Origin: Candidatus Halobonum tyrrellensis G22
GTDB lineage: Archaea; Halobacteriota; Halobacteria; Halobacteriales; Haloferacaceae
Reading direction: 5' to 3'
Length of the DNA: 64,000 bases
Assembly (NCBI RefSeq): GCF_000495475.1
Contig: NZ_ASGZ01000064.1
Location: forward strand, 1-64,000
The notes under the pieces were generated by a model. The model was not told where the DNA came from. It saw only the letters and a program-made list of their open reading frames with translations, and ran no database searches. Within the stretch, counting starts at the first letter, position 1, and each line of letters begins with the position of its first letter. The position numbers and the translations under genes are program-made. Shown here piece after piece: positions 40,717-51,636 of this stretch.

Positions 40717-41907
40717 TCAGTCGAGTTCGTCGGCGCGCGGAAGCGCGTCGAGGTCCGCGGGCACGTCGACGAGGTAGACGTCGCTCCCGTCGCCGCCGCG
40801 GGCACTGTCGAAGACGACGGTCGACCCGTCGGGACTCAGCCGCGAGTGGGGGTGGGCGTCGTCGTCACCCGCCCACCCGTGGCCGGCGAGTTTCCGGGGA
40901 GTGTCGTACGCGTTCTCGCTCTCGTCCCACGCCCACAGCAGGAGGTACGGTACGCCGCGGTCGACGTACGTGCCGTCGCCGACGACCAACTCGCGGGTGT
41001 TGCTGTGGAAGTGGGTGTAGATGTCCGGCGCGGGCGCCTCCCGGCGGTCGGTGTCGTCGTACCGCACCTGCCCGAAGAACGCGTCCGGGTCGTCGCGGGT
41101 GCCGCGCCAGCCGTGGTAGCCGACGGTCTCGCCGTCGGCCAGCCAGTACTCGTGGCCGACCGCCTCGTCCGGCCCGGTCGGGCGGACGCGCCACGTCTCG
41201 TCGGTCGAGAGATCGAGCGCCCACACCCGGTCCACCTGCTCCCACGGTCCCTCCTCGCAGTAGGTGACGAGGTCGGGTCGGGTCGGCGAGGCGTTGACGT
41301 GGTTGAGCCACCGGTCGTCGTCGACGTGGACGGTCGGGTCGCCGCCGTCGGTCGGCACCGACACCACCTGCGAGTGGGGGCCGGCCGCCATCCGGCGTTC
41401 GATCCAGTCCTCGCGGTCGCCGTCGCCGCGGTCGACCCCGAGTTCCGCGTCGGTCGCCGACAGCGCGGTCACGACCCGGTCGCCGTCGGCGGTCGCCGCG
41501 AGGTGGCTCCCGCCGTAGCCGTCGGGGAGGTCGTACAGCGCGGTCACCGTCAGCGTCTCCAGGTCGACCGAGCAGAGGCGGTCGTCGTGCCAGACGTACG
41601 CGACCGGCTCGGAGGCGCACCGCGTCACGCCCGAGACGCGGCCGGGGAGGTCGGTCACCTGCGTGAGCGTCCCCGTCCGGAGGTCGGCCGAGTGGAGGTC
41701 GAGCGTCCCGTCGCCGCGGTCCGACAGGAACAGCAGCCGTCGGCCGCCGTCGTACCAGCCCGGTTCGGTGAAGTAGAGGTGGCTGTCCTCCCCGGGACCG
41801 GCGGTGAGACGCGTCACGCGCGCTCCCGTCTCGGGGTCGTCGTACCGCTCGGACTCGGACGGCCGCTCGCGCCCGGCGTCGGGTCCCTGCTGGGTCTCGG
41901 GGGGCAT
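40717..41907 (-). CDS. oligogalacturonate lyase family protein, PL22-like (copy 1)
   Basis: This 396-residue beta-propeller protein matches the oligogalacturonate-lyase family: HLYFTEPGWYDGGRRLLFLSDR (a WD40-like blade and metal region), NHVNASPTRPDLVTYCEEGPW, VGHEYWLADGETVGYHGW and HPHSRLSPDGSTVVFDS. The histidines in these blocks are the metal and catalytic positions. Such enzymes split unsaturated di- and trigalacturonides in the cytoplasm, after pectate lyase. No signal peptide. A paralogue lies at 55557. Convergent with the second beta-helix gene. Confidence 0.9.
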   Translation of the reverse strand: MPPETQQGPDAGRERPSESERYDDPETGARVTRLTAGPGEDSHLYFTEPGWYDGGRRLLFLSDRGDGTLDLHSADLRTGTLTQVTDLPGRVSGVTRCASEPVAYVWHDDRLCSVDLETLTVTALYDLPDGYGGSHLAATADGDRVVTALSATDAELGVDRGDGDREDWIERRMAAGPHSQVVSVPTDGGDPTVHVDDDRWLNHVNASPTRPDLVTYCEEGPWEQVDRVWALDLSTDETWRVRPTGPDEAVGHEYWLADGETVGYHGWRGTRDDPDAFFGQVRYDDTDRREAPAPDIYTHFHSNTRELVVGDGTYVDRGVPYLLLWAWDESENAYDTPRKLAGHGWAGDDDAHPHSRLSPDGSTVVFDSARGGDGSDVYLVDVPADLDALPRADELD

Positions 41908-42009
41908 CTACCGTCCCATCCGCGAGCGAGCGGAAAAAGCGCTCGCCCCGCGCGCGGCGCTCCCCGACACGTAGCAACACTTGTGAGGGAGGAGCGTCTC
42001 GGCGTACCC

Positions 42010-42234
42010 ATGGCCGACGTGTCGTTCGTGGACGTGCTGTGCGACTTCCGGAGACACCTCCGCTACCTCTTCATGATCTCCGTGCTCTCCATCGTGGTCC
42101 TCCTCGCGTCGCTCGTGTACGTCGACCCCGGGTCGGGCGGGTACGTCCTCGCGGTCGTCCAACTCGTCTCGTTCGGCGTCGTCCTCGTCCTGTCGGGCGG
42201 CGGGATGGTCGTCTGCGGGCGGCGGGCGGAGTAG
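42010..42234 (+). CDS. small two-helix membrane protein
   Basis: This 74-residue protein has two hydrophobic segments, about residues 20-37 (FMISVLSIVVLLASLVYV) and 44-66 (GYVLAVVQLVSFGVVLVLSGGGM). It starts MADVSFVDVLCDFRRHLRYL and ends CGRRAE. It directly precedes the ABC importer operon on the same strand but is separated by 78 bp with a promoter. I know no family for it. Confidence 0.6.
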   Translation: MADVSFVDVLCDFRRHLRYLFMISVLSIVVLLASLVYVDPGSGGYVLAVVQLVSFGVVLVLSGGGMVVCGRRAE

Positions 42235-42274
42235 GTCAACCCCGACGATCGTTCCCCTAATAAAGGATACAATA

Positions 42275-42283
42275 GGTATATAC
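42275..42283 (+). promoter_or_regulatory. TATA-like box of the ABC importer receptor gene
   Basis: GGTATATAC ends 29 nt before the ATG at 42313. A GTGTAC-rich palindromic stretch (GTGTACGTGTACACC, 42287-42301) lies between the two. Confidence 0.6.
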
Positions 42284-42312
42284 GTGTGTACGTGTACACC
42301 CAGGTAGCGGCA

Positions 42313-44175
42313 ATGAGTGACAGTAACAGGTACTGGAACCGACGAGCGTTCGTCGGGGCCGGAGCAGGCGGCTTGGCGACGATACTGGCGGGTTGCGCGT
42401 CCGTGAGCAACGGCGACGACTCGTCGGGAGAACAGTCCACGATGGGCGGCGGGTCCGACTCGACGGGCACGACCGGGACGGGGTCGGAGGACGGCGGGAG
42501 CGACGGTGGCTCGCTGGTCGAACCCCGGTTCGACTTCGTCGGCGGTCGTACCCCGACCGACGTCCAGATGAACCCGTGGAACCTCGCGAACTTCGGACAC
42601 ACCTACCACATCTACTGGACGACCCCGATCGCGTCGGCGTACGCCGACGGGACCATCGCGTCGGACTACCTCGAGGACATGACCGCCGACGGGAACGAAC
42701 TCGCCTTGACGTTCCCGGACGGCTGGACGTTCTGGAACGGCCGCGACCTCACGGCCGAGGACTTCTACGTCCAGATGGAGATCGAACGCTTCCAGGACCC
42801 CGAGGCGTCGCAGTTCGAGAGCGTCGAACTCACCGACGACAGCACGGTGACGCTCACGTTCAAGGCCGACGTCACGCCCAACCTGATGAAGGCGGCGATG
42901 GTCGGTAAGTACCAGATCACCCCGCGGTGGATCTACAACGACTACCTCACCCGGTACCAGGAGGCGTCCGGGTCGGAGGACCGCTCCGCGGTCACGGAGG
43001 AACTCCTCCAGATGACCGTCCCCGTCGAGCAGTTCGTCGACGAGGGGCTGGGTAACGGGCTCTACCAGATCGACAGCTTCGGGTCGGCCGAGACGCTCGC
43101 CTCGAAGTACGAGGACCACCCGTACGCCGACCGGACGAACGTCCCCGAGACGCGGATCATCCCGGTGGGCGACAACACCGAGTCGCTGGCGACCAACAAC
43201 GAACTCGACCGGGTGTCGTGGATCCGCGAGCGGCAACGCCAGCAGTACCCCGAGGACCTCCAGAACCAACAGCAGATCAAGTGGTTCCGGACCCAGAAGT
43301 TCATCCTCAACTGGACCAACCCCCACCTCGCCAACCGCTCGGTGCGGCGGGCGATCATCTCGGCGATCGACCTCCCGTCGATCACCGCGGCCGCACGGCG
43401 CTACATCGCCGAGCCGACGCAGGTCCAGACCGGACTCCGGTCGTCGATCCACGACCAGTACCTCGGGAGCGACTTCGTCGACCAACTCATCGACTACCCC
43501 GTCGAGACGGACACGGAGACGGCCGCGAGCTACATGGAGCAGGCGGGCTACTCCCAGCAGAACGGCACCTGGACCAGCCCCGACGGCGAGACGGTCAGCC
43601 TCGACATCCTGACGCGGACGCAGACCGGCCAGGCCCAGCCCACGCAGGTGATGAGCGACCAGTTGAACACGTTCGGCATCGAGACGAACGTGAACGCTGT
43701 GGGCGAGAACTACTACACCAAACTCCAGGAGTGGGACTTCGACATGGGGTGGGTGTGGCACGTCGCCCGCGCGCTGTGGCACCCGGTCGCGTACTTCTCG
43801 AACGACTTCTACGGCGTCAAGGCCGACGACGTCGGGTCGGACGGTCCGGGACCGACGGGCGTCCCCGACACGGTCACCATCCCCGAGGAGGTCGGTGCGA
43901 AGGAGGTGTCCGGGTCGGGCGTCGAGTTCAACCCCGCGGAGCTGATGAACGAACTCCCCTCCTCGACCTCCCAAGACCAGGTCGTCGAGCGCACCCGGAC
44001 GCTCTCGCAGTGGTTCAACTACGACCTCCCGGCGATCGTCTACATGCAGGAGAACACGGGCTACGCGGGCGACTCGGCCCACTTCACCTTCCCCGGCGAC
44101 GACAAGAAACTCGACACCAACTACCCCGGCCGCGTCGCGTGGATGAAGGGGTGGATCTCGGGTCAGACCGAGTAG
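42313..44175 (+). CDS. ABC importer substrate-binding Tat-lipoprotein (Opp/Dpp type)
   Basis: This 620-residue protein starts MSDSNRYWNRRAFVGAG, a twin-arginine signal, and has the lipobox LAGC so it should be anchored by a lipid at the cell surface. A Gly/Ser/Thr/Asp linker is followed by an SBP_bac_5 domain (ELALTFPDGWTFWNGRDLTAEDF, then SVRRAIISAIDLPSITAAARRYI). The family binds peptides or, in several archaea and bacteria, oligosaccharides. It opens an operon for two permeases and two ATPases. In this pectin context oligogalacturonides or rhamnose-containing oligomers are likely cargo, but peptides cannot be excluded. Confidence 0.92.
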   Translation: MSDSNRYWNRRAFVGAGAGGLATILAGCASVSNGDDSSGEQSTMGGGSDSTGTTGTGSEDGGSDGGSLVEPRFDFVGGRTPTDVQMNPWNLANFGHTYHIYWTTPIASAYADGTIASDYLEDMTADGNELALTFPDGWTFWNGRDLTAEDFYVQMEIERFQDPEASQFESVELTDDSTVTLTFKADVTPNLMKAAMVGKYQITPRWIYNDYLTRYQEASGSEDRSAVTEELLQMTVPVEQFVDEGLGNGLYQIDSFGSAETLASKYEDHPYADRTNVPETRIIPVGDNTESLATNNELDRVSWIRERQRQQYPEDLQNQQQIKWFRTQKFILNWTNPHLANRSVRRAIISAIDLPSITAAARRYIAEPTQVQTGLRSSIHDQYLGSDFVDQLIDYPVETDTETAASYMEQAGYSQQNGTWTSPDGETVSLDILTRTQTGQAQPTQVMSDQLNTFGIETNVNAVGENYYTKLQEWDFDMGWVWHVARALWHPVAYFSNDFYGVKADDVGSDGPGPTGVPDTVTIPEEVGAKEVSGSGVEFNPAELMNELPSSTSQDQVVERTRTLSQWFNYDLPAIVYMQENTGYAGDSAHFTFPGDDKKLDTNYPGRVAWMKGWISGQTE

Positions 44176-44236
44176 TCGCACGGCCGCGACTCACCGATGA
44201 TTTTTAGTACGAACTGAGGATACTACACCAAAAACA

Positions 44237-45256
44237 ATGTCAACGAACTACGCCACGAAACGGGTCGGACAGGCCGTGTTCACGTTCTTCGTCACGGTTT
44301 CGCTGTCGTTCTTCCTCTACCAGGCGATGCCCGGTGGGCCCGTCGAGGCACTCAAGAACATGATCCTCTCTCAGCAGTCGACCAGCGCCGGGACGGTCGA
44401 CCTCGAACGGATCAACCGGCTGGTCAACCTCTACACCAACCTCGAACCCGACGCGCCGCTGTACGTCCAGTACTTCCAGTACTGGGCGAGCCTCCTGTTC
44501 GAACAGGACCTCGGCCGCTCCATCTACCAGAACGAGGACGTGACCGCGCTCATCTTCCAGCGGGTGCCGTGGTCGATGTTCATCAGCGTCTACGCGCTCG
44601 TGATCGGCTACGCCGGGAGCATCTTCATCGGCGCGCTGATGGCGTTCAAGGAGAAGTCGCGGTTCGACTCCGTCTCGTCGGTGCTGATGATCGTCCTCAA
44701 CTCGATCCCGTACTACATCGTCGGCGTCGTCCTGATCCTGTTCGTCGCGATCCGCTGGGGATGGTTCCCCTACGGCGGGCGAGCGGCGTCGTCGCTCACC
44801 CCCGGGTTCTCCCCCGAGTACCTCTGGAGCATCGCCTACCACGCCGCACTGCCCGTCTTCTCGATGAGCATCCTGGGGTTGGGCGGCGCGCTCACGATGC
44901 GTGGTAACTCAGTGCGCGTCCTCGGCGAGGACTACCTCCGGGTCGCCGAACTCCGCGGACTGCGCAGTTCGCGGATCGCCACCCAGTACGTCGGCCGGAA
45001 CGCGATCCTCCCGATGTACACCCAGTTCATGATCGGCATCGCGGGCGTGCTCAGCAGTTCGGTCATCGTCGAACAGATATTCTCCTACCCCGGCGTGGGG
45101 CTGCTGTTGTACCAGGCGATCCAGGTGCGCGACTACCCGCTGTTGATGGGCGGGCTGATCATCTTCACCACCGTGACGATCGTCGGCATCCTCGTCGCCG
45201 ACCTGACGTACGGGTTCATCGACCCGCGGATCTCCGCCGGAGGTGACGACGCATGA
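44237..45256 (+). CDS. ABC importer permease, DppB/OppB type
   Basis: This 339-residue integral membrane protein has an N-terminal membrane segment (AVFTFFVTVSLSFFLYQAMPGGP) and five more in the BPD_transp_1 domain. The cytoplasmic EAA-type loop is about AELRGLRSSRIATQYVGRNAILP. The end IVGILVADLTYGFIDPRI is characteristic of DppB. A separate AT-rich box (ATTTTTAGTA, about 44200) precedes it, so an internal promoter is possible. Its TGA overlaps the ATG of the next permease as ATGA. Confidence 0.92.
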   Translation: MSTNYATKRVGQAVFTFFVTVSLSFFLYQAMPGGPVEALKNMILSQQSTSAGTVDLERINRLVNLYTNLEPDAPLYVQYFQYWASLLFEQDLGRSIYQNEDVTALIFQRVPWSMFISVYALVIGYAGSIFIGALMAFKEKSRFDSVSSVLMIVLNSIPYYIVGVVLILFVAIRWGWFPYGGRAASSLTPGFSPEYLWSIAYHAALPVFSMSILGLGGALTMRGNSVRVLGEDYLRVAELRGLRSSRIATQYVGRNAILPMYTQFMIGIAGVLSSSVIVEQIFSYPGVGLLLYQAIQVRDYPLLMGGLIIFTTVTIVGILVADLTYGFIDPRISAGGDDA

Positions 45257-46254
45257 GCAACCGAACTACCGACGACCCCGTCGACCTCGAGGAACTGTTC
45301 GACACCGACGTCGACCACGAACCGACTCCCCGGCGCGTGCAGTTGAAGCGGAGCTTCGACCTGTACGTCGCCGCGCCCGCTCGCGTCGCCATCCACGACT
45401 GGCGCGCGCTGGTCGGGATGTTGATCGTCGGCGCGTTCCTGCTCGTCGGCACCGTCGGCGTGTGGCTGGTCGAACAGCCGATCAGCGGTGACGCGCCGAT
45501 CCTCGTCCAACCGTTCCAAGACCTCAGCTACATCCTCGGGACGGACACGCTCGGGCGGCCGATCGGCGCGCAGTTGATCCACGCCACGCCCGGGATGCTC
45601 AAGATGATCTTCGCTGGTGCGGTCGTGAGCATCGGCCTCGCCGCCCTCGTCGGCGTCCTCTCGGGGTTCATGCGCGGCAACATCGTCGACACCGTCCTGA
45701 TGGCGGTGACCGACGTGATCATCACGATCCCGGGGCTGCCGCTCGTGATCGTCCTGATCGCGATCTTCCAGCCCGAGAGCCCGTACGTCGTCGGCGTCCT
45801 CCTCGGACTGGACAACTGGCCCGGTCTCGCACGCACGGTCCGCTCGCAGGTGCTGTCGATCCGCGAGGACTCGTACGTCGAGGCGTCGCAGATCATGGGG
45901 CTCCCGACGAGCACCATCCTGCGGCGCGACATCATCGGTCAACTCATGCCGTACATCACGGTCAACTCCGCGCTCGCCTCCCGCCGGATCATCTTCGAGT
46001 CGGTGGGGCTGTACTTCCTCGGGATCCTCCCGTTCACCAGCTTCAACTGGGGCGTCCTGATGAACCTCGCCTACCAGGGCGGCGCGCTCACCGACCCGCA
46101 ACTGCTCCACTGGCTCGTGTTCCCCATGCTCACGATCATCCTGATGGCGTTCGGTCTGGTACTGCTCTCACAGGGGATGGACAGCGTGTTCAACGTCCGC
46201 CTGCGGGCGCGGCACGCGACCACCACCGGCGACGAAGCGACGGGGGAGGAGTGA
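45253..46254 (+). CDS. ABC importer permease, DppC/OppC type
   Basis: This 333-residue permease has an acidic cytoplasmic N-terminus (about 45 residues), a first membrane segment (ALVGMLIVGAFLLVGTVGVW) and the DppC landmark ILGTDTLGRPIGAQLIHAT. The coupling loop is SYVEASQIMGLPTSTILRRDIIGQ. It pairs with the DppB-type gene (4-nt ATGA overlap) and is followed after one base by the first ATPase gene. Confidence 0.92.
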   Translation: MSNRTTDDPVDLEELFDTDVDHEPTPRRVQLKRSFDLYVAAPARVAIHDWRALVGMLIVGAFLLVGTVGVWLVEQPISGDAPILVQPFQDLSYILGTDTLGRPIGAQLIHATPGMLKMIFAGAVVSIGLAALVGVLSGFMRGNIVDTVLMAVTDVIITIPGLPLVIVLIAIFQPESPYVVGVLLGLDNWPGLARTVRSQVLSIREDSYVEASQIMGLPTSTILRRDIIGQLMPYITVNSALASRRIIFESVGLYFLGILPFTSFNWGVLMNLAYQGGALTDPQLLHWLVFPMLTIILMAFGLVLLSQGMDSVFNVRLRARHATTTGDEATGEE

Positions 46255-46255
46255 G

Positions 46256-47351
46256 ATGTCCGGAGACGCCCGCCGGTCGGTCGGCGCCGCCCCGGACGCC
46301 GCGGACGCCCCGAACGACCGCCGCGATACGGTGTTCGAGGTCCGCGGCCTCGACGTCGCCTTCGAGATGAGCCGCGGCCGCTCGCGGGTGGTCCGCGACG
46401 CCGACATCGACATCTACCGCGAGGAGACGCTCGGAATCGTCGGCGAGTCGGGGTCGGGCAAGTCGATGCTCGCCTCCTCGCTGCTCAACGCCGTGGTCGA
46501 ACCCGGCGTCACGACGGGCGACGTGACCTACTACCCGCCCGACGGGGGCGACCCGGTGTCGGTGCTCGACCTCTCGGAGTCGGAGCTGAACCGGTTCCGC
46601 TGGGAGGAGGTCGCGATGGTGTTCCAGGGGGCGATGTCGTCGTTCAACCCCGTCACCAAGGTGAGGACCCACTTCCGCGAGACGCTCCAGGACCACGAGC
46701 GCAACATCCCCGCGGGGATGGACCGCGCGCGCGACCTCTTGGAGAGTCTGTACCTCGACCCCGACCGGGTGCTCGACTCGTACCCGCACGAACTGTCGGG
46801 CGGGATGAAACAGCGCGCGCTCATCGCGCTGTCGCTGATCCTCGAACCCGAGGTGCTGGTGATGGACGAGCCGACGGCCGCGCTCGACTTACTGATGCAG
46901 CGCTCCATCGTCTCGCTGCTGCGCGAACTGCAGGCGGAGTACGACCTGACGCTCGTGTTCATCACGCACGACCTCCCGCTCTTGACCAAACTCGCCGACC
47001 GCATCACCGTCATGTACGCGTTCAACATGATCGAGACGGGCAGCACCGACGAGATACTGTACAACGCCTCCCACCCGTACACGCGGGCGCTGCTGGCGGC
47101 GACGCCCGACCTCAACGTTGCGGTCGACGAGATGCACGCCATCGAGGGGAGCAAACCCGACCCCGTCGAGTCGATCCGGGGCTGTTCGTACCACCCGCGG
47201 TGTCCGCTCGCGGACGACGACTGTCGGTCGGAGGAGCCGTCGATGTTCACCGTCGAGTCGGGCCACGAGGTCGCCTGCTACCACTACGAGCAGGCGGCGG
47301 AGGCGATCCCGCTCCGCGGCGACGCGAACAGCGGTCGGGGAGGTGGGACGG

Positions 47352-47359
<8 letters not shown>
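46256..47359 (+). CDS. ABC importer ATP-binding protein, DppD/OppD type
   Basis: This 367-residue ATPase has Walker A GESGSGKS (63-70), Q-loop FQGAMSSFNP, signature LSGGMKQRA, Walker B VLVMDEPTAALD and the His switch FITHDLP. The C-terminal oligopeptide-transporter extension carries GCSYHPRCPLADDDC, a cysteine cluster typical of these ATPases that may hold an iron-sulfur cluster. It is the DppD member of the pair and overlaps the next gene by 8 nt. Confidence 0.94.
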
Positions 47360-48473
<1,114 letters not shown>

Positions 48474-48579
48474 CGCTCTCCCGCCGGTCCCCGCTCCTCC
48501 AACACGTCGGGGTCCCCGCCCGGCGCTTCGCTCCGCGCGGCACGGTACAACTATGTGGGATCGACACGACCGGTCGATC

Positions 48580-48840
48580 ATGGCAGTCACGAACGAGTCA
48601 CAGCAGGACGAGTCACCGCGGGGCGGGTCGCGCGCCGAGAGCGGGGGCGGGCCGTCGCTCCTCCCGAAGAGTCGACTGTTCTGGGGTGCGGTCGGGTTCG
48701 GACTCCTCTTGATCCTCCTCGGGATGTTCCTGATCACCGGACCGATGGCGGCGATCGTGGGCGTCTGGGGCATCTCGCTCATCGGCGCCGCGGTCGTCGG
48801 ATTCGCGCTGTTTCAGGTGTGGTACCGAATGGGCACGTGA
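48580..48840 (+). CDS. small two-helix membrane protein
   Basis: Starting at MAVTNES gives 86 residues; an in-frame ATG nine codons upstream sits in the likely promoter (TACAACTATG, 48545-48554). After a hydrophilic 40-residue head, two membrane segments follow: FWGAVGFGLLLILLGMFLITG and AAIVGVWGISLIGAAVVGFALF. No family is recognised. It separates the importer operon from the SDR gene. Confidence 0.65.
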   Translation: MAVTNESQQDESPRGGSRAESGGGPSLLPKSRLFWGAVGFGLLLILLGMFLITGPMAAIVGVWGISLIGAAVVGFALFQVWYRMGT

Positions 48841-48928
48841 GTCGGTCCGGGCGGCCGGACCGACCGGAGGGGCGCGGGCGGTCGATTCGCGCCCCCGGCG
48901 GGACTTTCGTGACGCGCGAGGGCCGGCC

Positions 48929-49732
48929 GTGACCGCGGGGTCGGCGACGTACGAGTTCACCGACCGGGTCGCGGTCGTCACCGGCGGGAGTTCGGGTATC
49001 GGTCGGGCGGTCGCGCGCCGCTTCGGCGAGGCGGGCGCACACGTCGTGGTCGCGGACGTGCGCGAGCGACCGCGGGACGCGGACCGCCCCACCCACGAGG
49101 CGATACGCGACGCCGGCGGCTCCGCCGACTACGTCGACTGCGACGTCTCCGACCCCGCCGAGGTGGAGTCGGTCGTCGAGGCGGCCCGCGAGTACGGCGG
49201 CGTCGACGTGATGGTGAACAACGCGGGCGTCTACCGGCACGCGCCGCTGGTCGAGGCGGGCGTGGACGCGTTCGACCGCCTGTACGCGGTCAACGTCCGC
49301 GGCGCGTTCGCCGGCTGTCGGGCGGCCGCACGCGACATGCTCGACCGCGGGGAGCCGGGCTGTATCGTCAACACCGCCTCGATCAGTTCGCGGTACGCGC
49401 AGGTCGGCCACGCGGCGTACGACGCGAGCAAGGGCGCGATAGCGATGCTCACCAGGGTCGCGGCGCTCGAACTCGCGGGGTCGGAGATCCGGGTCAACGC
49501 CGTCGCGCCCGGGCGGGTCGACACCCGACTCGGCGACGGCGACGACGCCGACGCGTCGGCACCCGAGTCGGTCGAGGGGTGGGACGCCCCCGAGTTCACC
49601 AAGGACGTCCCGATGGGGCGGGCGGCCGACCCCGAGGAGGTCGCGGGAAGCTACCTCTTTCTCGCCTGCGAGGATGCCTCGTACGTCACGGGTCACCTGC
49701 TGTACGTCGACGGCGGCTACGCGGTCCTCTGA
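48929..49732 (+). CDS. short-chain dehydrogenase, possible L-rhamnose 1-dehydrogenase
   Basis: This 267-residue classical SDR starts at GTG. It has TGGSSGIG (18-25), Asp43 at the end of the second strand (suggesting NAD rather than NADP), NNAG (97-100), catalytic Ser153, Tyr164 and Lys168 (YDASK) and the C-terminal GHLLYVDGGYAV. It oxidises a sugar or alcohol. Given the mutarotase, lactonase and rhamnonate-dehydratase candidates about 14-18 kb upstream, L-rhamnose dehydrogenase is attractive; 2-keto-3-deoxy acid dehydrogenase is another option. It is followed convergently by the GH28-like gene. Confidence 0.85.
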   Translation: MTAGSATYEFTDRVAVVTGGSSGIGRAVARRFGEAGAHVVVADVRERPRDADRPTHEAIRDAGGSADYVDCDVSDPAEVESVVEAAREYGGVDVMVNNAGVYRHAPLVEAGVDAFDRLYAVNVRGAFAGCRAAARDMLDRGEPGCIVNTASISSRYAQVGHAAYDASKGAIAMLTRVAALELAGSEIRVNAVAPGRVDTRLGDGDDADASAPESVEGWDAPEFTKDVPMGRAADPEEVAGSYLFLACEDASYVTGHLLYVDGGYAVL

Positions 49733-49789
49733 GTCGGACGCCGGCGCGTGACCGTCCCGACGCTCGTCCGCCGTCGGGCCGCCGGACGC

Positions 49790-51463
49790 TCACTCCCGTT
49801 CGCCCGCGTCGCCCGACGGGTTCGACCCCCGCGGCGGGAGGTTCCCCCGCGTCGTGAACCCGTGTTCCCCCTCGATACCGACCGCCGCCTCCGCGAGGTC
49901 GTTGTTCGCGAACAGCCGGTCGTCGTCGGTGTCGGAGACGGCGAGGAACGCCCCCGTCCCGGGGCGGGCGCGGCCGTTCCGGACCGTCGCGCCCGTCGTC
50001 GCCCGGAGCGCGACCGCGGGGTCGGGGTCCCCTCCCGTGTCGTCGCCGGACGCACGAGCGTGCGCGCCGCGGCCCTCGAACCCGTCGACCACGACACCGT
50101 CGACGCCGACACAGCGGAGCCCCTCCGCGTAGTACGGTTCGGGCGCGTCGCCCCACTCGACGGTCAGGTCGCGGACCGCGAGGTCAGAGACGTTCTCGCA
50201 GTGGAGCGCGGGGATGTCGCGCTCCCACACCGGCGGGACGACGCTCGTCGGCTGGAGGTCGAAGTTGCCGCCGACCGCGTCGGCGTGGGGACTCGACCCC
50301 ACCCGGAGGCGGACGCCGTCGAGGCGCACGTCGCGCACGTCGGCCGTCTCGTGGGCGTAGACGACGCCGCCGTTGTCGGCGTCGGCGACGACGTCCGAAA
50401 AGTGCACGCCGCTGACCGACCCCAGGTCGGTGCCCTCGTCGCGCGGGACGGACGTGACGTAGACCGGTTCGGCCTTCCCCCACCACGGACCCGGGCGGAG
50501 GCGCGTCTCCACCGTGATGTCCGAAAAGCGGACGTTCTCGACGGACCCCTCGTCGCGGTGTTGGACGCCGAGTCCCCGGTTGGACGAGCGGACGACGCAG
50601 TTCGACACCAAGAGATCGGAGACGTCGCCGGCCGTCTCCGACCCCACCTTGACCGCGCAGGCGCTCGACGAGAGGACGCAGTTGGTGACGACGACCCCTC
50701 GGGTGGGCCGGTCGACGCCCGCGCGGGCGCCGACGGTCACCGAGTCGTCACACGAGTAGATACGGCAGTCGGCTATCCGGACGTCCTCCGAGTTCATCAC
50801 CGAGACGCCGTCGCAGTTGGGCACGCGCATGTGGTTGTCGACGGTGACGCCCCGAACCGCGGCGCCGTCGCAGTCGTCGAGCGCGACGGTCCAGGCGGGC
50901 ATGTCGCGGAGGGTCACGTCCGCGACGAGGACGTTCTCGCAGCCGTCGAACAGCAGCATCGGTCCCGGGCGGAACGCACCCTTGGCGACGGGCCACTCGT
51001 CCGTCCCGGCCGAGCGGTCGAGGTAGTCGTCGCCCTGCCGCGCGCGGTGTGGGCCGTTCGAGACCAGCGGGTGGGCGTCGCTCTCGGCGGAGTGGCCCCG
51101 GATGGGGTCGTCCATGTCGAGGAAGTCGGCGCTCCGGCCGTCGATACACCCGCGGCCGACCACCGCCACGTCGGCGCAGTCGTCCGCGAGGAGGAACGGC
51201 GGCTCCCCCTCCGGACCCGGTCGGTCGTCGGTGTACTCGGCGGGGTCGCGCGCGGCGTACACCGTCGCGCCCGCCGCCAGCCGGAGCGTCACGTGGTCGC
51301 GGAGGCGGACGGTGCCGGTCTCGTACTCGCCGGCCGGGACGGTCACGGTGCCGCCGCCCGCGTCGGCGACGGCGTCGACCGCGGCCCGGAACGCGTCGGT
51401 GTCGGTCGGAGCCGCGGGGTCGGTGTAGTCGGTGACGGCGACGCTCTCCGTCGGCGGTGACAT
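49790..51463 (-). CDS. GH28-like polygalacturonase family protein, cytoplasmic
   Basis: Starting at MSPPTESVAVTDYTDP gives 557 residues; the longer frame to 51622 crosses the divergent promoter. The N-terminus is PTDTDAFRAAVDAVADAGGGTVTVPAGEYETG, the beta-helix start of GH28. NCDGVSVMNSEDVRIADCRI and CDDSVTVG match the catalytic NTD and DD blocks, keeping three aspartates. The usual GHG and RIK motifs are not visible (SSACAVKVGSE and NRGLGVQHRDE stand there), so cleavage specificity or mechanism may differ. No signal peptide. It probably acts on imported oligogalacturonides or rhamnogalacturonides. Confidence 0.87.
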   Translation of the reverse strand: MSPPTESVAVTDYTDPAAPTDTDAFRAAVDAVADAGGGTVTVPAGEYETGTVRLRDHVTLRLAAGATVYAARDPAEYTDDRPGPEGEPPFLLADDCADVAVVGRGCIDGRSADFLDMDDPIRGHSAESDAHPLVSNGPHRARQGDDYLDRSAGTDEWPVAKGAFRPGPMLLFDGCENVLVADVTLRDMPAWTVALDDCDGAAVRGVTVDNHMRVPNCDGVSVMNSEDVRIADCRIYSCDDSVTVGARAGVDRPTRGVVVTNCVLSSSACAVKVGSETAGDVSDLLVSNCVVRSSNRGLGVQHRDEGSVENVRFSDITVETRLRPGPWWGKAEPVYVTSVPRDEGTDLGSVSGVHFSDVVADADNGGVVYAHETADVRDVRLDGVRLRVGSSPHADAVGGNFDLQPTSVVPPVWERDIPALHCENVSDLAVRDLTVEWGDAPEPYYAEGLRCVGVDGVVVDGFEGRGAHARASGDDTGGDPDPAVALRATTGATVRNGRARPGTGAFLAVSDTDDDRLFANNDLAEAAVGIEGEHGFTTRGNLPPRGSNPSGDAGERE

Positions 51464-51636
51464 ACGCGGAGCGTCGACCGCGCCGCCGTTAGCTGTTCCG
51501 GTCGGGGTCGTCCGCCACGGCGGGCGACGAGCCGGTACGGCGAAGGGTCGGCGGGCGACCGCCGCCGCCGCAGCGAGCGGTCCGCGTCGGAGATGAGCAC
51601 GCTTTAGCCCCGGGACACCCACGCACGGATATCCAC

